The position numbers and the translations under genes are program-made. Below, piece after piece: positions 1 to 7,083 of a stretch of DNA of 14,438 nt. The first letter of the stretch is position 1. Each line of letters begins with the position of its first letter. The notes below the pieces were generated by a model that did no database searches, was not told where the DNA came from, and worked only from the letters and a program-made list of their open reading frames with translations. The stretch comes from Chrysochromulina parva (Eukaryota; Haptophyta; Prymnesiales; Chrysochromulinaceae), in the NCBI GenBank assembly GCA_002887195.1, contig PJAB01001444.1, forward strand, positions 1 through 14,438, written 5' to 3'.

Positions 1-799
1 CACACTCCCCGTGCGCCTCGACGGCCCGATGATCTACAAGCTCTGCGCCGCGCCGGCGGGCTCGAATGCCAGCCTCGACGCTCACTTCACCTACGTGAGC
101 TCCGTCAGGCTCTTCGTTGCTTCCACGTACGGCTCTTCGATGAGTGTCATCCAATTCTCCCTCGAGCTCGCCGGCGACGTCTCCTCATTCACCCCGAGCG
201 TGCAAGCCGAGATCAGGAGCGCGACCGCGGCCCGGGCGGGAGTCGACTTATCGGCGGTGGAGTTGACCATATCGCCGGGTAGCGTCATCGTCGGCGTGCG
301 CATCCTGACGCCCACGGCGACGGCGGACTCGGTGCAGTCGACGATGGCCAACGTGACGAGCAGCCCAAGCAGCGTCATGGCCATGTTCGCGAGCGTCACC
401 GGCGTCTCGATTGCCGTGCTTGCGGTCGTGACGTCATCTACAATTGCCAACGTCGCACCGCCTCCACCGCCGCTGTTGACCGGTGCCGTGGCAGTCGAGA
501 CGAGCGGCTCATTTGGGATCATCATCGGCGTCCTCGTCGGCGTCATCATCGCTCTTGTCCTCGCCCTGGTCGTCATGCACCGTCGTCGCCATCTCAACGT
601 TGGCCGGCATGTACCGAATGGCCACGAGGACGAGAAGGTGGCCCTAGCTCGACACAAAGCTGAGAGTGCCGATGAGATGGTGGCTCCGGATGAGATGGCG
701 GCCCCAGAGCCAAAACCCACAGGCGCACCCAAGGCCCCGGAGGCCCCGAAGCTCGTACTCGCAGTCGAAGAAGGATTCGAGCTCCAGAACAAGCCATAG
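1..799 (+). CDS. 3' part of a single-pass membrane protein with SEA-like stalk
   Basis: The frame is open to the left edge (codons begin at base 2), so the gene is cut at its 5' end. The GTG at 11 is not a credible start in a eukaryote and the first ATG is at 29. Seen: an extracellular-looking segment; then a stretch of about 90 residues (roughly bases 170-450) of alternating valine-rich strands with the pattern GV-x-x-SAVELTI-x-x-GSVIVGVRI, resembling the SEA-like membrane-proximal modules common in algal surface proteins; a short PPPPPLL linker; one hydrophobic helix (about 517-575, GIIIGVLVGVIIALVLALVV); a stop-transfer MHRRRH; and a cytoplasmic tail of about 65 residues rich in Ala, Pro, Glu and Lys. 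The stop is TAG at 797-799. I infer a type I surface protein. Ligand and function are unknown and the SEA-like label is a resemblance only. Confidence 0.6.
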   Translation, partial: TLPVRLDGPMIYKLCAAPAGSNASLDAHFTYVSSVRLFVASTYGSSMSVIQFSLELAGDVSSFTPSVQAEIRSATAARAGVDLSAVELTISPGSVIVGVRILTPTATADSVQSTMANVTSSPSSVMAMFASVTGVSIAVLAVVTSSTIANVAPPPPPLLTGAVAVETSGSFGIIIGVLVGVIIALVLALVVMHRRRHLNVGRHVPNGHEDEKVALARHKAESADEMVAPDEMAAPEPKPTGAPKAPEAPKLVLAVEEGFELQNKP

Positions 800-1549
800 G
801 TGTCCTCGATCCTGCAGATGTTCTCGCCAGAGCAAGAGGGTGTGCAACACGTTTAAACGACTCGGCAACGAGGGGGCGGGGGCGGGGCGCGCGTCTTTGC
901 CCCGTTGCGACGGGGCTCGACTGGTGTTGGAGTCGTAAGCAAGGAAGGAGGGATGAGCTGGGATAGGATCGGGAGCGGGGGAGCTCAGAAATGGGAGCGA
1001 TGGCGCCCATGCGGAGTGGATGATGGGGAGCGCTCTGGAGCACGAGCCGGCGGGATGGGACATGATTGTGACAGGCTGAGGGTTCGGACCGCTCGGAGCG
1101 AGCGCCTGTGTGCGAGAGGTGCTCGGTGAGCAGAACAGTAGGTTGCGGAACTGTGTGCTATGTGCATCGCCATGTGGGCGGTCCCCGATCTTCCCCCGGG
1201 GGCGCAGTGCTTTGGGCAGAGCCGGGAGTGATGGCTGATGCATGCGGACGCTCCTCGGTTGTGGTGTGGGATTTGGGCCTCGTAGTAGGCGTGGAAGAAT
1301 TGACGTAGTTTATGAACTTGAGCAGCGAGAGTGAAGACGCGCAACGCAGGGGCACGAAAAGGCAGCCGCACATACGTACTCACGCACACATCTCCCAGGT
1401 CAAACCGACATCGAACCCTCCACCTCCCTGCTGTTCACGCGCCGCGCACCATCCCCTGCGCCTGGGCTCCCGGGACCCTCCACCCCAACGCTACCAATCC
1501 AACACTGCGCATGCACAGCGCTCTTTTAGCAGCAGAGGGACCCCTAGGC
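800..1549. other. Gene-free stretch between two convergent 3' ends
   Basis: About 750 bases lie between the stop of the left-edge membrane protein and the stop of the minus-strand propeller gene. Short open frames occur on both strands but none has a recognisable domain or a composition different from chance in GC-rich DNA. It presumably holds the two 3' untranslated regions. Visible structures are a perfect 10-bp palindrome CCCCCGGGGG at 1193-1202 and the first copy of a 64-nt tandem duplication near the right end. I found no tRNA or snRNA-like sequence by eye. Confidence 0.5.
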
Positions 1550-1600
1550 CTACGCTACCAAGTTCACACTGCGCATTCCTAGCGCTCTTTTAGCAGCAGA
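1473..1600. repeat. Two-copy tandem duplication, period 64 nt
   Basis: The 49-nt core at 1488-1536 and its copy at 1552-1600 match at 42 of 49 positions, including an identical 3' block GCGCTCTTTTAGCAGCAGA. A weaker match extends about 15 bases upstream of each core (GGGACCC...). The second copy covers the last 17 or so codons and the stop of the minus-strand propeller gene, while the first copy lies just beyond that stop. The duplication therefore copied the 3' end of the gene into its own downstream flank, or the gene's end was formed by it. Confidence 0.75.
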
Positions 1601-3226
1601 AAGATATGCAGAATGCATGAGGTCTCTTTCAGTCGAGGCGTGCATGAATGTTATCAATCGGTCAGCGTCTACCAACAGGCCATTCTCATGGCAGGACATG
1701 GCCATCTGTCTACGCGAGCCTGATTGCTGCCACTGCGGGTCGAGTTTCCTAGTGAGAGATCTTGGTGATAACGTCACCGACTGCATCAGCTTGCCGTCGA
1801 GATCACAGACGCGAATGTTCTCACTGTCTCGGCTGTACACGCGACCGTTCGCGATGGCAAACTCGAGGATCTCAGCGAGCAAGCCGCACCCGGCCGCCAC
1901 CTGCTTGAGTGCCGATTGCGGTTGCTCGAGGCGAAACATGCGCACCGTTGGCCCTTGGCGTCGACTACGCTGATGAAGCGATGCTGGCTGATGTACAGAA
2001 GGCGATCGTAGGCGACAAGGCCGTCGGGCGCTTTGTTCCGCGCCCACTCGCCGATCGAGAAGACCGTCCGAGCACGCGTCGCGGCCCCCTCAAACACGGA
2101 GACGAAGTGCTCGCGTACGGGCAGCGCCCTCCTCCCCCGCTGCATTCGCATAGAGAGTCCCATTGGAGCGTTCGGAGGACGGCCAAGCCTCTCCTCGTCC
2201 TCGTCCGAGCCCCAACTGGGACTCTCTTCCCATTCGTCATCCATATACTCCCAAGGACGCGCGCCCACCTGGGCGATGCGGTGCAGGACGAACAGGCGCT
2301 CGGTGGCGGCCGCGAGCGCAATCGGCACGCCCGGCGCGGAGTCTGGCCTGCACTCTCCCCACAGCGTGTCATCCGCCGCGTCCTCCTCGTCTCCCTCGTC
2401 GTCGGTAGGAGCGTCGAGCTGGCACCAGTGCAGCTCGACGCCATCCACGGGCACGGCCGGAGCGCCTGGGCCGGCATTGAGGAGAGTGCTCCACGCGATC
2501 CTGGTCACCCTCGACGACGGATGGTCTGGCGCCTCTTCAACATCGACGTCCGCGGGCATGCTGGGTGACAAAGATGGCATTCGGAGTCACCGCAATGGCG
2601 CGTGGCCAGCAGGAACTCAACGAGAGCTGGCCGAGGACTTCGCCGCTCCGGTTCATGCGAATGAGCTTCGATGCCGCGCATACGGCCAAACAGATAGTCC
2701 CGTCGGGCAGGAATGCACAGCTGCTCACCACCTCCACAATGCCTTCAGCGACAGCGTGCGTCGTTTGATCGGGGTTGGGATCGCACTGGGCACCCACATG
2801 CAGCAGCGTGACTTCTGCTTCGACACATACCGGCTGCTGGTCAGAGCTTGGCGCATCTGATGGACCACCAACTTGCTCAAGAGGAGTGCACACGACGAGG
2901 GATCGGTTAGCAGCGCTACGTGCTTCGTGGAGCATGGCTGAGCAGGTCGCTGCGACTGCCCGCAGCGTAGCTTTCGTCGCATCGGCCAACACCAACTGAA
3001 CGAGCGGGCCAGGCAGTTCGTCCAGCATTGATGAGCGTGCTGGCACGGAAGCAGCTCGTCGCAGCCAACTCGAGCGTGCGGGCGCGTCTCGCGTGAGAGG
3101 GCACTTTACGTGCACTTGGGTCTGCGCGCCGCGAGTCTCGCACAAATTCACGTTCACGTTTGCCATCTCGGCAATGTCTCGTACAAATTCACACCTCGCA
3201 GACCCTTCACAGAGTACACCTCTCAA
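1550..3226 (-). pseudogene. F-box-like plus beta-propeller-like protein, frame broken twice
   Basis: Three minus-strand frames read as one protein of about 558 residues: 3226 to about 2555, then to about 1946, then to the TAG at 1550-1552. The first part holds an F-box-like stretch after the Met at 3026-3028 (LDELPGPLVQLVLADAT, then LRAVAATCSAMLHEA), followed by propeller-like strands (CAFLPDGTICLAV, PNAIFVTQH). The middle has an acidic loop (DDEGDEEDAADD) and more strands (RLLYISQHRFISVVDAKGQ). The end continues with VRMFRLEQPQ, NGRVYSRDSENIRVCDLDGK and GLLVDADRLITFM. One extra base in the GGG at 2554-2556 and one missing base by the CC at 1945-1946 would explain both shifts. These may be real lesions (pseudogene), sequencing errors in short homopolymers, or for the first shift a tiny intron. 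Met codons at 3226, 3166 and 3028 are all possible starts. If intact, an SCF-type substrate adaptor would be the guess; that is inference. Confidence 0.5.
3135..3192. repeat. 17-nt direct repeat near the start of the F-box-like gene
   Basis: GTCTCGCACAAATTCAC at 3135-3151 and GTCTCGTACAAATTCAC at 3176-3192 differ at one base, 41 nt apart. They lie inside the extreme 5' end of the minus-strand gene if it starts at 3226, but upstream of it if translation begins at the Met at 3028 just before the F-box-like segment. In the latter case they would be promoter or leader sequence. Confidence 0.55.
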
Positions 3227-3316
3227 CGTGAACTGACAGGGGACCTTCTCCTTTTGAATTGAAGTTTTTTATGAACACCTGCAAATTGAAGTTCACAGTT
3301 CATCCGTGGCGGCCGA
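3227..3316. promoter_or_regulatory. Divergent intergenic region with AATTGAAGTT repeats
   Basis: This 90-bp gap separates the outermost start of the minus-strand propeller gene from the start of the plus-strand PAN/cyclophilin gene, so it should carry both promoters if the 3226 start is right. It is more AT-rich than its surroundings. AATTGAAGTT occurs at 3257-3266 and 3284-3293 (period 27), and GTGAAC or GTTCAC motifs recur around it. No TATA box is evident. The regulatory role is inferred from position. Confidence 0.35.
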
Positions 3317-4625
3317 ATGCCTACGCAATATGACACTCTGCGAAAGCCACGCAGCGCTCCACTCTGCCGCTGTCGCAACGTGGCAGCTGTCGGGCTCTTG
3401 CTCTGCTGGGGCGCATGGTGCGCTTTCTTGCACTACGGGCTGGCGGGTCGCTCTGCGTCGCTCGGAAGCAAATCCGATAGCCAACCGGAGCGATCGTCAT
3501 CGCCACCCAGCCCGCCACCTGCGCCGCTGCCACCTCCCTCGCCGTCATCACCAAGGCCACCGCCGTGTCCGACCGCCTGCCACGAGATGGCACACACGGA
3601 GCTTCCGGGCGACGTGGTCCTCTGGGGAGCGGGTCACAAGCAGCCCTCTGCCGCCGCGTGTTGCTCTGCGTGCGAGGCCAAGGCGGCGGAGGGGTGCAAC
3701 ACTTGGGTGTGGTGCGGCAGCCGGCGCGAGTGCACGGCCGACACGCACCTTGACTGTTGGCTCAAGAAGCGTCCGCAGCCGTGGGAGGACTCCGACGTGC
3801 TTCGTGGAAGGAGCACCAAATGGACCTCGGGCGTGCTTGGCGTGCCGCCGCCGACAAGCACGGGCACGACGACGGCGCCCGATCGTCCGTGCGACTTCGC
3901 GCTGCTCCTCGCCGACGGGCTCGTCCGCATGCGGCTGCGCCCCCAAGCAGCGAGCGGCAGCCGTTACGTGCGTGCGCTCTTGGACGAGCTTGGAGCGTCA
4001 GCGTCGGACCCGAGCGCAAGTGCACCCTCCGTGGATGCGACGCATCCGGCGAGGGACGGACTGCGATTCTACCGCGCCGAGCCCGTGCCCGCGCATTGGG
4101 GCTCGCTCGACTGGCCGGACAACTACTTTGGCGGCCGTTGGGGTCCGCCGTACGTGCCGCTGCAAGGCTTCCACTGATGGCCTCTGATGGCCTCTGATGA
4201 CCTCTGATGGCCTCTGATGACCTCTGATGACCTCTAATGGCCTCCTTCATCACAGGTACGCGCTGCTGCAAGGCTCGCTACGCCCGAGCGGCACGCGTGT
4301 CCCGCCTGCCTCAGCGGATCTGGGACAGGCTGCGCGACCCGTGATCCGCCGCGGCATGCTCGCATGGGCGGCGGGCGGCGGCGGCCCGGACTTCTTCATC
4401 GCACTCGCACAGCACCCTGAGTGGGGCAACGGCCACACTGTCTTCGCTGAAGTCTTCCCCGAAGACATGAACGTGATCGACACGCTCATGCGCCGCCCGC
4501 TTCGCGTCTCTAATTGGGGATCGATCAACGCCACCGAGCTCATCACCCCGATGCCCTTCAAGATCCTCGGCCCGCTGGGCGCGCAGGCGATAGTGCAGAG
4601 GCGCCGGGATGTGGCCAGCAGTTGA
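3317..4625 (+). CDS. Signal-anchored PAN/apple plus cyclophilin-like protein (two exons)
   Basis: The gene consists of exon 1 at 3317-4149 and exon 2 at 4256-4625, joined in phase 2, giving 400 residues. Order: hydrophobic signal anchor (22-40, AAVGLLLCWGAWCAFLHYGL); a Pro/Ser linker (61-84); a cysteine-rich PAN/apple-like domain (84-175) with CC-x-x-C, NTWVWC and CWLKK; then a cyclophilin-like domain (about 193-395). The latter carries FYRAEPVP, GPPYALLQG, GMLAWAAGGGGPDFFIALA and WGNGHTVFAEV, which line up with the cyclophilin FHRxIP, FMxQGGD, SQFFI and HVVFGKV blocks. The Arg of FYR and the Gln of LLQG fall where active-site Arg55 and Gln63 sit in cyclophilin A. ATG 3317 has G at -3 and sits directly before the anchor. 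I infer a secretory-pathway or surface protein; whether it is an active prolyl isomerase is not shown. Retention of the intron would truncate it before the catalytic Gln. Confidence 0.72.
4150..4255 (+). other. Spliceosomal intron, 106 nt, phase 2
   Basis: The donor is GTACGT at 4150 and the acceptor CATCACAG ends at 4255. A CTAAT branch-point-like motif is at 4234-4238, with its A 18 nt from the acceptor, followed by a pyrimidine-rich run. Splicing joins ...GRWGPPY to ALLQGSLRP and restores a continuous cyclophilin-like domain; unspliced, the frame stops at 4175-4177. Bases 4150-4169 match exon-2 bases 4256-4275 at 18 of 20 positions, a spacing equal to the intron length. The intron thus appears to be bounded by a duplicated exon segment. 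Confidence 0.85.
4175..4244 (+). repeat. Intronic minisatellite, seven 10-bp units
   Basis: Seven units of TGATGGCCTC, three of them TGATGACCTC and the last TAATGGCCTC, run without gaps and fill most of the intron. Because the period is 10, the TGA falls in all three forward frames within 30 bases. Each unit boundary also makes CTGAT or CTAAT, which fits a loose branch-point consensus. Confidence 0.92.
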
Positions 4626-4653
4626 GGTGGTTACAGATGGCCAGCAGTTGAGG
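4612..4653 (+). repeat. 16-nt direct repeat across the stop codon
   Basis: TGGCCAGCAGTTGAGG occurs at 4612-4627 and again at 4638-4653 (period 26). The first copy contains the TGA stop (4623-4625) of the PAN/cyclophilin gene; the second lies in its 3' untranslated region. Confidence 0.8.
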
Positions 4654-4956
4654 CGAGAATGCAAACTGCCCAGGGCAGCCGAGCATGCAAGTCGCAACAG
4701 TTGCTCATCTCACATCTCCCTCGGGCTCGGCGACGGCGGTGGCGCGGCGAGGAAGGATCGAGATTCTCCTTTGCATGGTTTGAACGGATTGAACGGGACC
4801 ACTGCCGAGCCGCGAACCTTTCACACTTCATCTTTTCATCGCGGTCTCCCCCGGTACTGTACCGGGTATGATGTTTCCCCCCCCTTTCGTGCCAGGTATC
4901 AACCCAGGTTGTGATGTCATCACGCATGTCGGTCACTCTCCACAAGCTGTTTTCGC
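4626..4956. other. Intergenic stretch of 331 bases
   Basis: This stretch lies between two plus-strand genes and should hold the 3' end of the first and the promoter of the second. It contains the second copy of the 16-nt repeat, a near-repeat TTGAACGGATTGAACGGG around 4780-4797, a run of nine C residues (about 4877-4885), and a perfect palindrome at 4850-4866. I see no open frame with a recognisable product. Confidence 0.5.
4850..4866. promoter_or_regulatory. Perfect 17-bp palindrome upstream of a gene
   Basis: CCCGGTAC-T-GTACCGGG is an exact inverted repeat of 8 bp arms around a single T, about 90 bp upstream of the ATG at 4957. Symmetry and position suit a dimeric protein-binding site. It is too tight to form an RNA hairpin without opening the centre. 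The function is inferred. Confidence 0.4.
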
Positions 4957-5937
4957 ATGGCGAGGCTCCAACGCCTCGTGACCCTGCTGGCGATCGTACT
5001 CCATGCCGAGCAAGCTGTCGGTGGCACGTTGCAGCTTTGGCGGCAACGCGCTCTGCTGCCGATTGACGACGACGAATCGCGGCCATGCCTCCCGTGTTTC
5101 TGGAGGTCACCACCGCCACCTCCTCCACCGCCACCTGATCCGACACAGACCAACGCGCTTTGGAGGCGCGCGGCGGCTGCGCGGCATGCGATTGCACAGG
5201 CTGCAGATTCGTCGTGCCAGCGGCTGGTGAGCATTGCGGGAGGAGGCGACTCACTCGTGGCGGCGCTAGCCACGGCCGTCAACACCTCTGTGCGAGGCTG
5301 CGTGGCGGTGCAGCGTGCACTTGCTCGGGCTGCCGATGCATCGCGTCAGCAGCTGGTGGTCGTTGCTAGGGAGGGCGACACATTCGCGGCCGCGCTCGCG
5401 ATAGCCATCGATTCCGCCTTGCGAGGGTGCGCAAACTCTTTACGTCCTACGCGGGCGGCAGCGAGCTCTGCCTTGAGTAGCTGCCTGGCTCTCCAGCGGG
5501 CGGTCCACGCCCTCGGGGACGGCGACGAGCACCCGCAGAGGGCGTGGCTCGGCCTCGTACCGGCCGTCCTCTGCGTGGTCGGATCCGTCGTCACATGTGC
5601 CGCCTGCGTGTGCTGCTCAGCAATAGAGCTGGCCGCATGCGCGGGCAAGTTTGTGGCGGCGCTGCTGGCCACCAACCTGGCGGGTGCTGCCTCGTTCGGG
5701 AGCGCCGCGCCCTCGATCCAGCGACAGTACCTCGAATGGACGCAGCAGCAGCTCGCGGCGCGAGAGCAGAGGGATGCAGCCGAGAGGACGCAAGAGCAAG
5801 AGACGCAAGCAGAGCCTTCGGGTACCCCTTCGGACTCCTTGCCAGCCCAACCGCTTCCACTGCCACGCCAGGAGGAGCAGCCGCCAGCGGAGTCGCCGCC
5901 AGCGCAGCAGCAGCCGCCGGTTGAGGGAACAGGTTAG
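4957..5937 (+). CDS. Unrecognised secreted or membrane protein with internal repeats
   Basis: I do not recognise this 326-residue protein. It starts with a signal peptide (1-22, MARLQRLVTLLAIVLHAEQA) and then a Cys-Pro-rich patch with nine prolines (52-60). Next come two related alanine-rich helical repeats (about 77-119 and 120-160) with the shared pattern A-x-AAD-x-S-x-Q-L-V, GD-x-AALA-x-A-x-x-S-RGC; a third, decayed copy may follow. A long hydrophobic, Cys-rich region (197-245) could be one or two membrane helices. The tail (256-326) is Gln, Glu and Pro rich. The paired repeats imply an internal duplication. The ATG at 4957 directly precedes the signal peptide; a 6-bp hairpin CGAGGC/GCCTCG begins at 4961. 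The final codons AACAG|GTTAG also resemble a donor site, so the true 3' end could be elsewhere. Confidence 0.55.
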   Translation: MARLQRLVTLLAIVLHAEQAVGGTLQLWRQRALLPIDDDESRPCLPCFWRSPPPPPPPPPDPTQTNALWRRAAAARHAIAQAADSSCQRLVSIAGGGDSLVAALATAVNTSVRGCVAVQRALARAADASRQQLVVVAREGDTFAAALAIAIDSALRGCANSLRPTRAAASSALSSCLALQRAVHALGDGDEHPQRAWLGLVPAVLCVVGSVVTCAACVCCSAIELAACAGKFVAALLATNLAGAASFGSAAPSIQRQYLEWTQQQLAAREQRDAAERTQEQETQAEPSGTPSDSLPAQPLPLPRQEEQPPAESPPAQQQPPVEGTG

Positions 5938-6054
5938 TTTATTACTTTCCATGATTCGGGACACTTGCCAAAAGGAGACATGTTGACGACCGACAATTGA
6001 TGACCGACATGAAGAAAAGCGCTTTTTTGTCTCGGCCTCCCGCGGCGGTCCTGG
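5938..6054. promoter_or_regulatory. Short intergenic region with palindrome and direct repeat
   Basis: These 117 bp sit between two tandem plus-strand genes. They carry a perfect palindrome AAAAGCGCTTTT at 6015-6026 and a direct repeat TGACGACCGAC / TGATGACCGAC at about 5984-6008. The short gap means the 3' end of one gene and the promoter of the next must be compact. The role is inferred from position only. Confidence 0.3.
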
Positions 6055-6879
6055 ATGACGTTCTTGCTTGTGCTGTCAGCCGCGTCGGCGCTCATCATTG
6101 GAACAGCCACGCCAACCTGCTCCACTTGCCGCCGTCGCACGCCAGCGCCATTTGCCGTCGACAGTGGTGACGGAGTCCCAGAAAATAGCCCGCTAATCGC
6201 TGACGTGTGGGAGAAGCACAAGTCGGTGCTCGTGCAGGGCAGCACGCTGAAAACGTGGGACCTTGGCGACGAGACGACCGAGCGCGTGCAGCTGTCGCTT
6301 AAGAGCGACGGCCGTCCGATCGATGCAAACATCGAGCTCTGGCATACTCCGTCTTACATACCAGCTAGGTTTCGCGTCTACACCGAGGATGGAAGCCTCC
6401 GCCCCGTCCACGCTGTCATCGAGACCCCGAAGCACCCCAAGACAGTTGCCGTGTACAATACGGGCCCGCTCGAGTTCCCGCTGGAGGCCGTGGTCGCCAA
6501 CACGGGCCGGGGCAAGGCTTCCCAGTCTCTTGCCGACGTTCCCTCGCAGCGGATTCAGGGCGGCAAAATCGTGTCGTGCACGTACGGCGCCGAGGTGGAG
6601 AGCGTCCAGGTGCTGCTGCAGACGGAGGATCGCAACATGAAGGCCAAGATCGAGCTGACCCAGGGCCCCAACCAGCCCAAGCAGATCATCGAGGTCTTCG
6701 CGACTGTTGGCGGCCAGACCCCATTTTATGCCGTGATCGCGACGCCGGGGGCTGGCTCGACGATCCGCGTAGTGAATCAGAACAGCGTCGAGTTCCCGAT
6801 CAATGCGTGGATCCTGCCGTACAAGACCAAGGGAACGAGCGATGCGCCTGTGACCATGGGTGGCGGCGGTTGGTTGTGA
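6055..6879 (+). CDS. Two-repeat algal protein of unknown function, signal peptide
   Basis: The protein has 274 residues and reads straight through without an intron. The N-terminus is a short signal peptide (MTFLLVLSAASALIIG) followed by a basic, Thr/Pro-rich stretch containing RRRTPAPFAV, which could be a transit peptide of a bipartite plastid leader. The body is two related domains of about 90 residues: 64-149 (IELWHTPSYIP, RVYTEDG, HAVIETP, GPLEFPLEAVV) and 166-256 (IELTQGPNQPK, EVFATVGG, YAVIATP, NSVEFPINAWI). Shared features are A-x-IEL, a proline-rich turn, a strand ending in G, AVI-x-TP and EFP-x-x-A. Alternating hydrophobics suggest beta sandwiches. The tail ends in GGGGWL. I recall similar unnamed proteins in diatoms and haptophytes but cannot give a function. 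The plastid location is inference. Confidence 0.7.
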   Translation: MTFLLVLSAASALIIGTATPTCSTCRRRTPAPFAVDSGDGVPENSPLIADVWEKHKSVLVQGSTLKTWDLGDETTERVQLSLKSDGRPIDANIELWHTPSYIPARFRVYTEDGSLRPVHAVIETPKHPKTVAVYNTGPLEFPLEAVVANTGRGKASQSLADVPSQRIQGGKIVSCTYGAEVESVQVLLQTEDRNMKAKIELTQGPNQPKQIIEVFATVGGQTPFYAVIATPGAGSTIRVVNQNSVEFPINAWILPYKTKGTSDAPVTMGGGGWL

Positions 6880-7083
6880 TATCAAGGCAGCGCCGGGGAG
6901 CGGAGGTGGAGCGGCCTTGATGGACTGGATCCGGAGGCGAAACGGATATGACGTGGGTGGCGGCCCGGTTACGGAGGACTGCAGAGAGAGGAGCGACGCA
7001 GGAATCACACACTTCTCAGTGTATAGAGAGACGAGAGAGACTCGACTTCTTACGAGTAGCTCACATTTATAGCACACACTGCT
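6880..7083. other. Convergent 3' intergenic region
   Basis: About 200 bp separate two genes that end toward each other, so both 3' ends must lie here. A small hairpin ACTCG-(8 nt)-CGAGT sits near 7040-7060 in an otherwise AG-rich tract. Nothing else stands out. Confidence 0.4.

Noticed and set aside
11..13. GTG as start codon of the first gene
   Set aside because: The window looks eukaryotic and the frame is open to the left edge, so the gene simply begins upstream.
2033..2860. Plus-strand frame of 275 codons across the propeller gene
   Set aside because: It spans both sides of a shift site uninterrupted, which is tempting, but its Ser-rich translation has no pattern while the minus strand shows F-box-like and propeller-like strands.
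4175..4244. CRISPR array
   Set aside because: Units are 10 bp, contiguous and without spacers. It is a minisatellite in an intron.
4227..4625. Separate short gene starting inside the 10-bp repeats
   Set aside because: Its first ten residues come from the minisatellite and intron end. The rest is the second half of the cyclophilin-like domain and joins exon 1 in frame by splicing.
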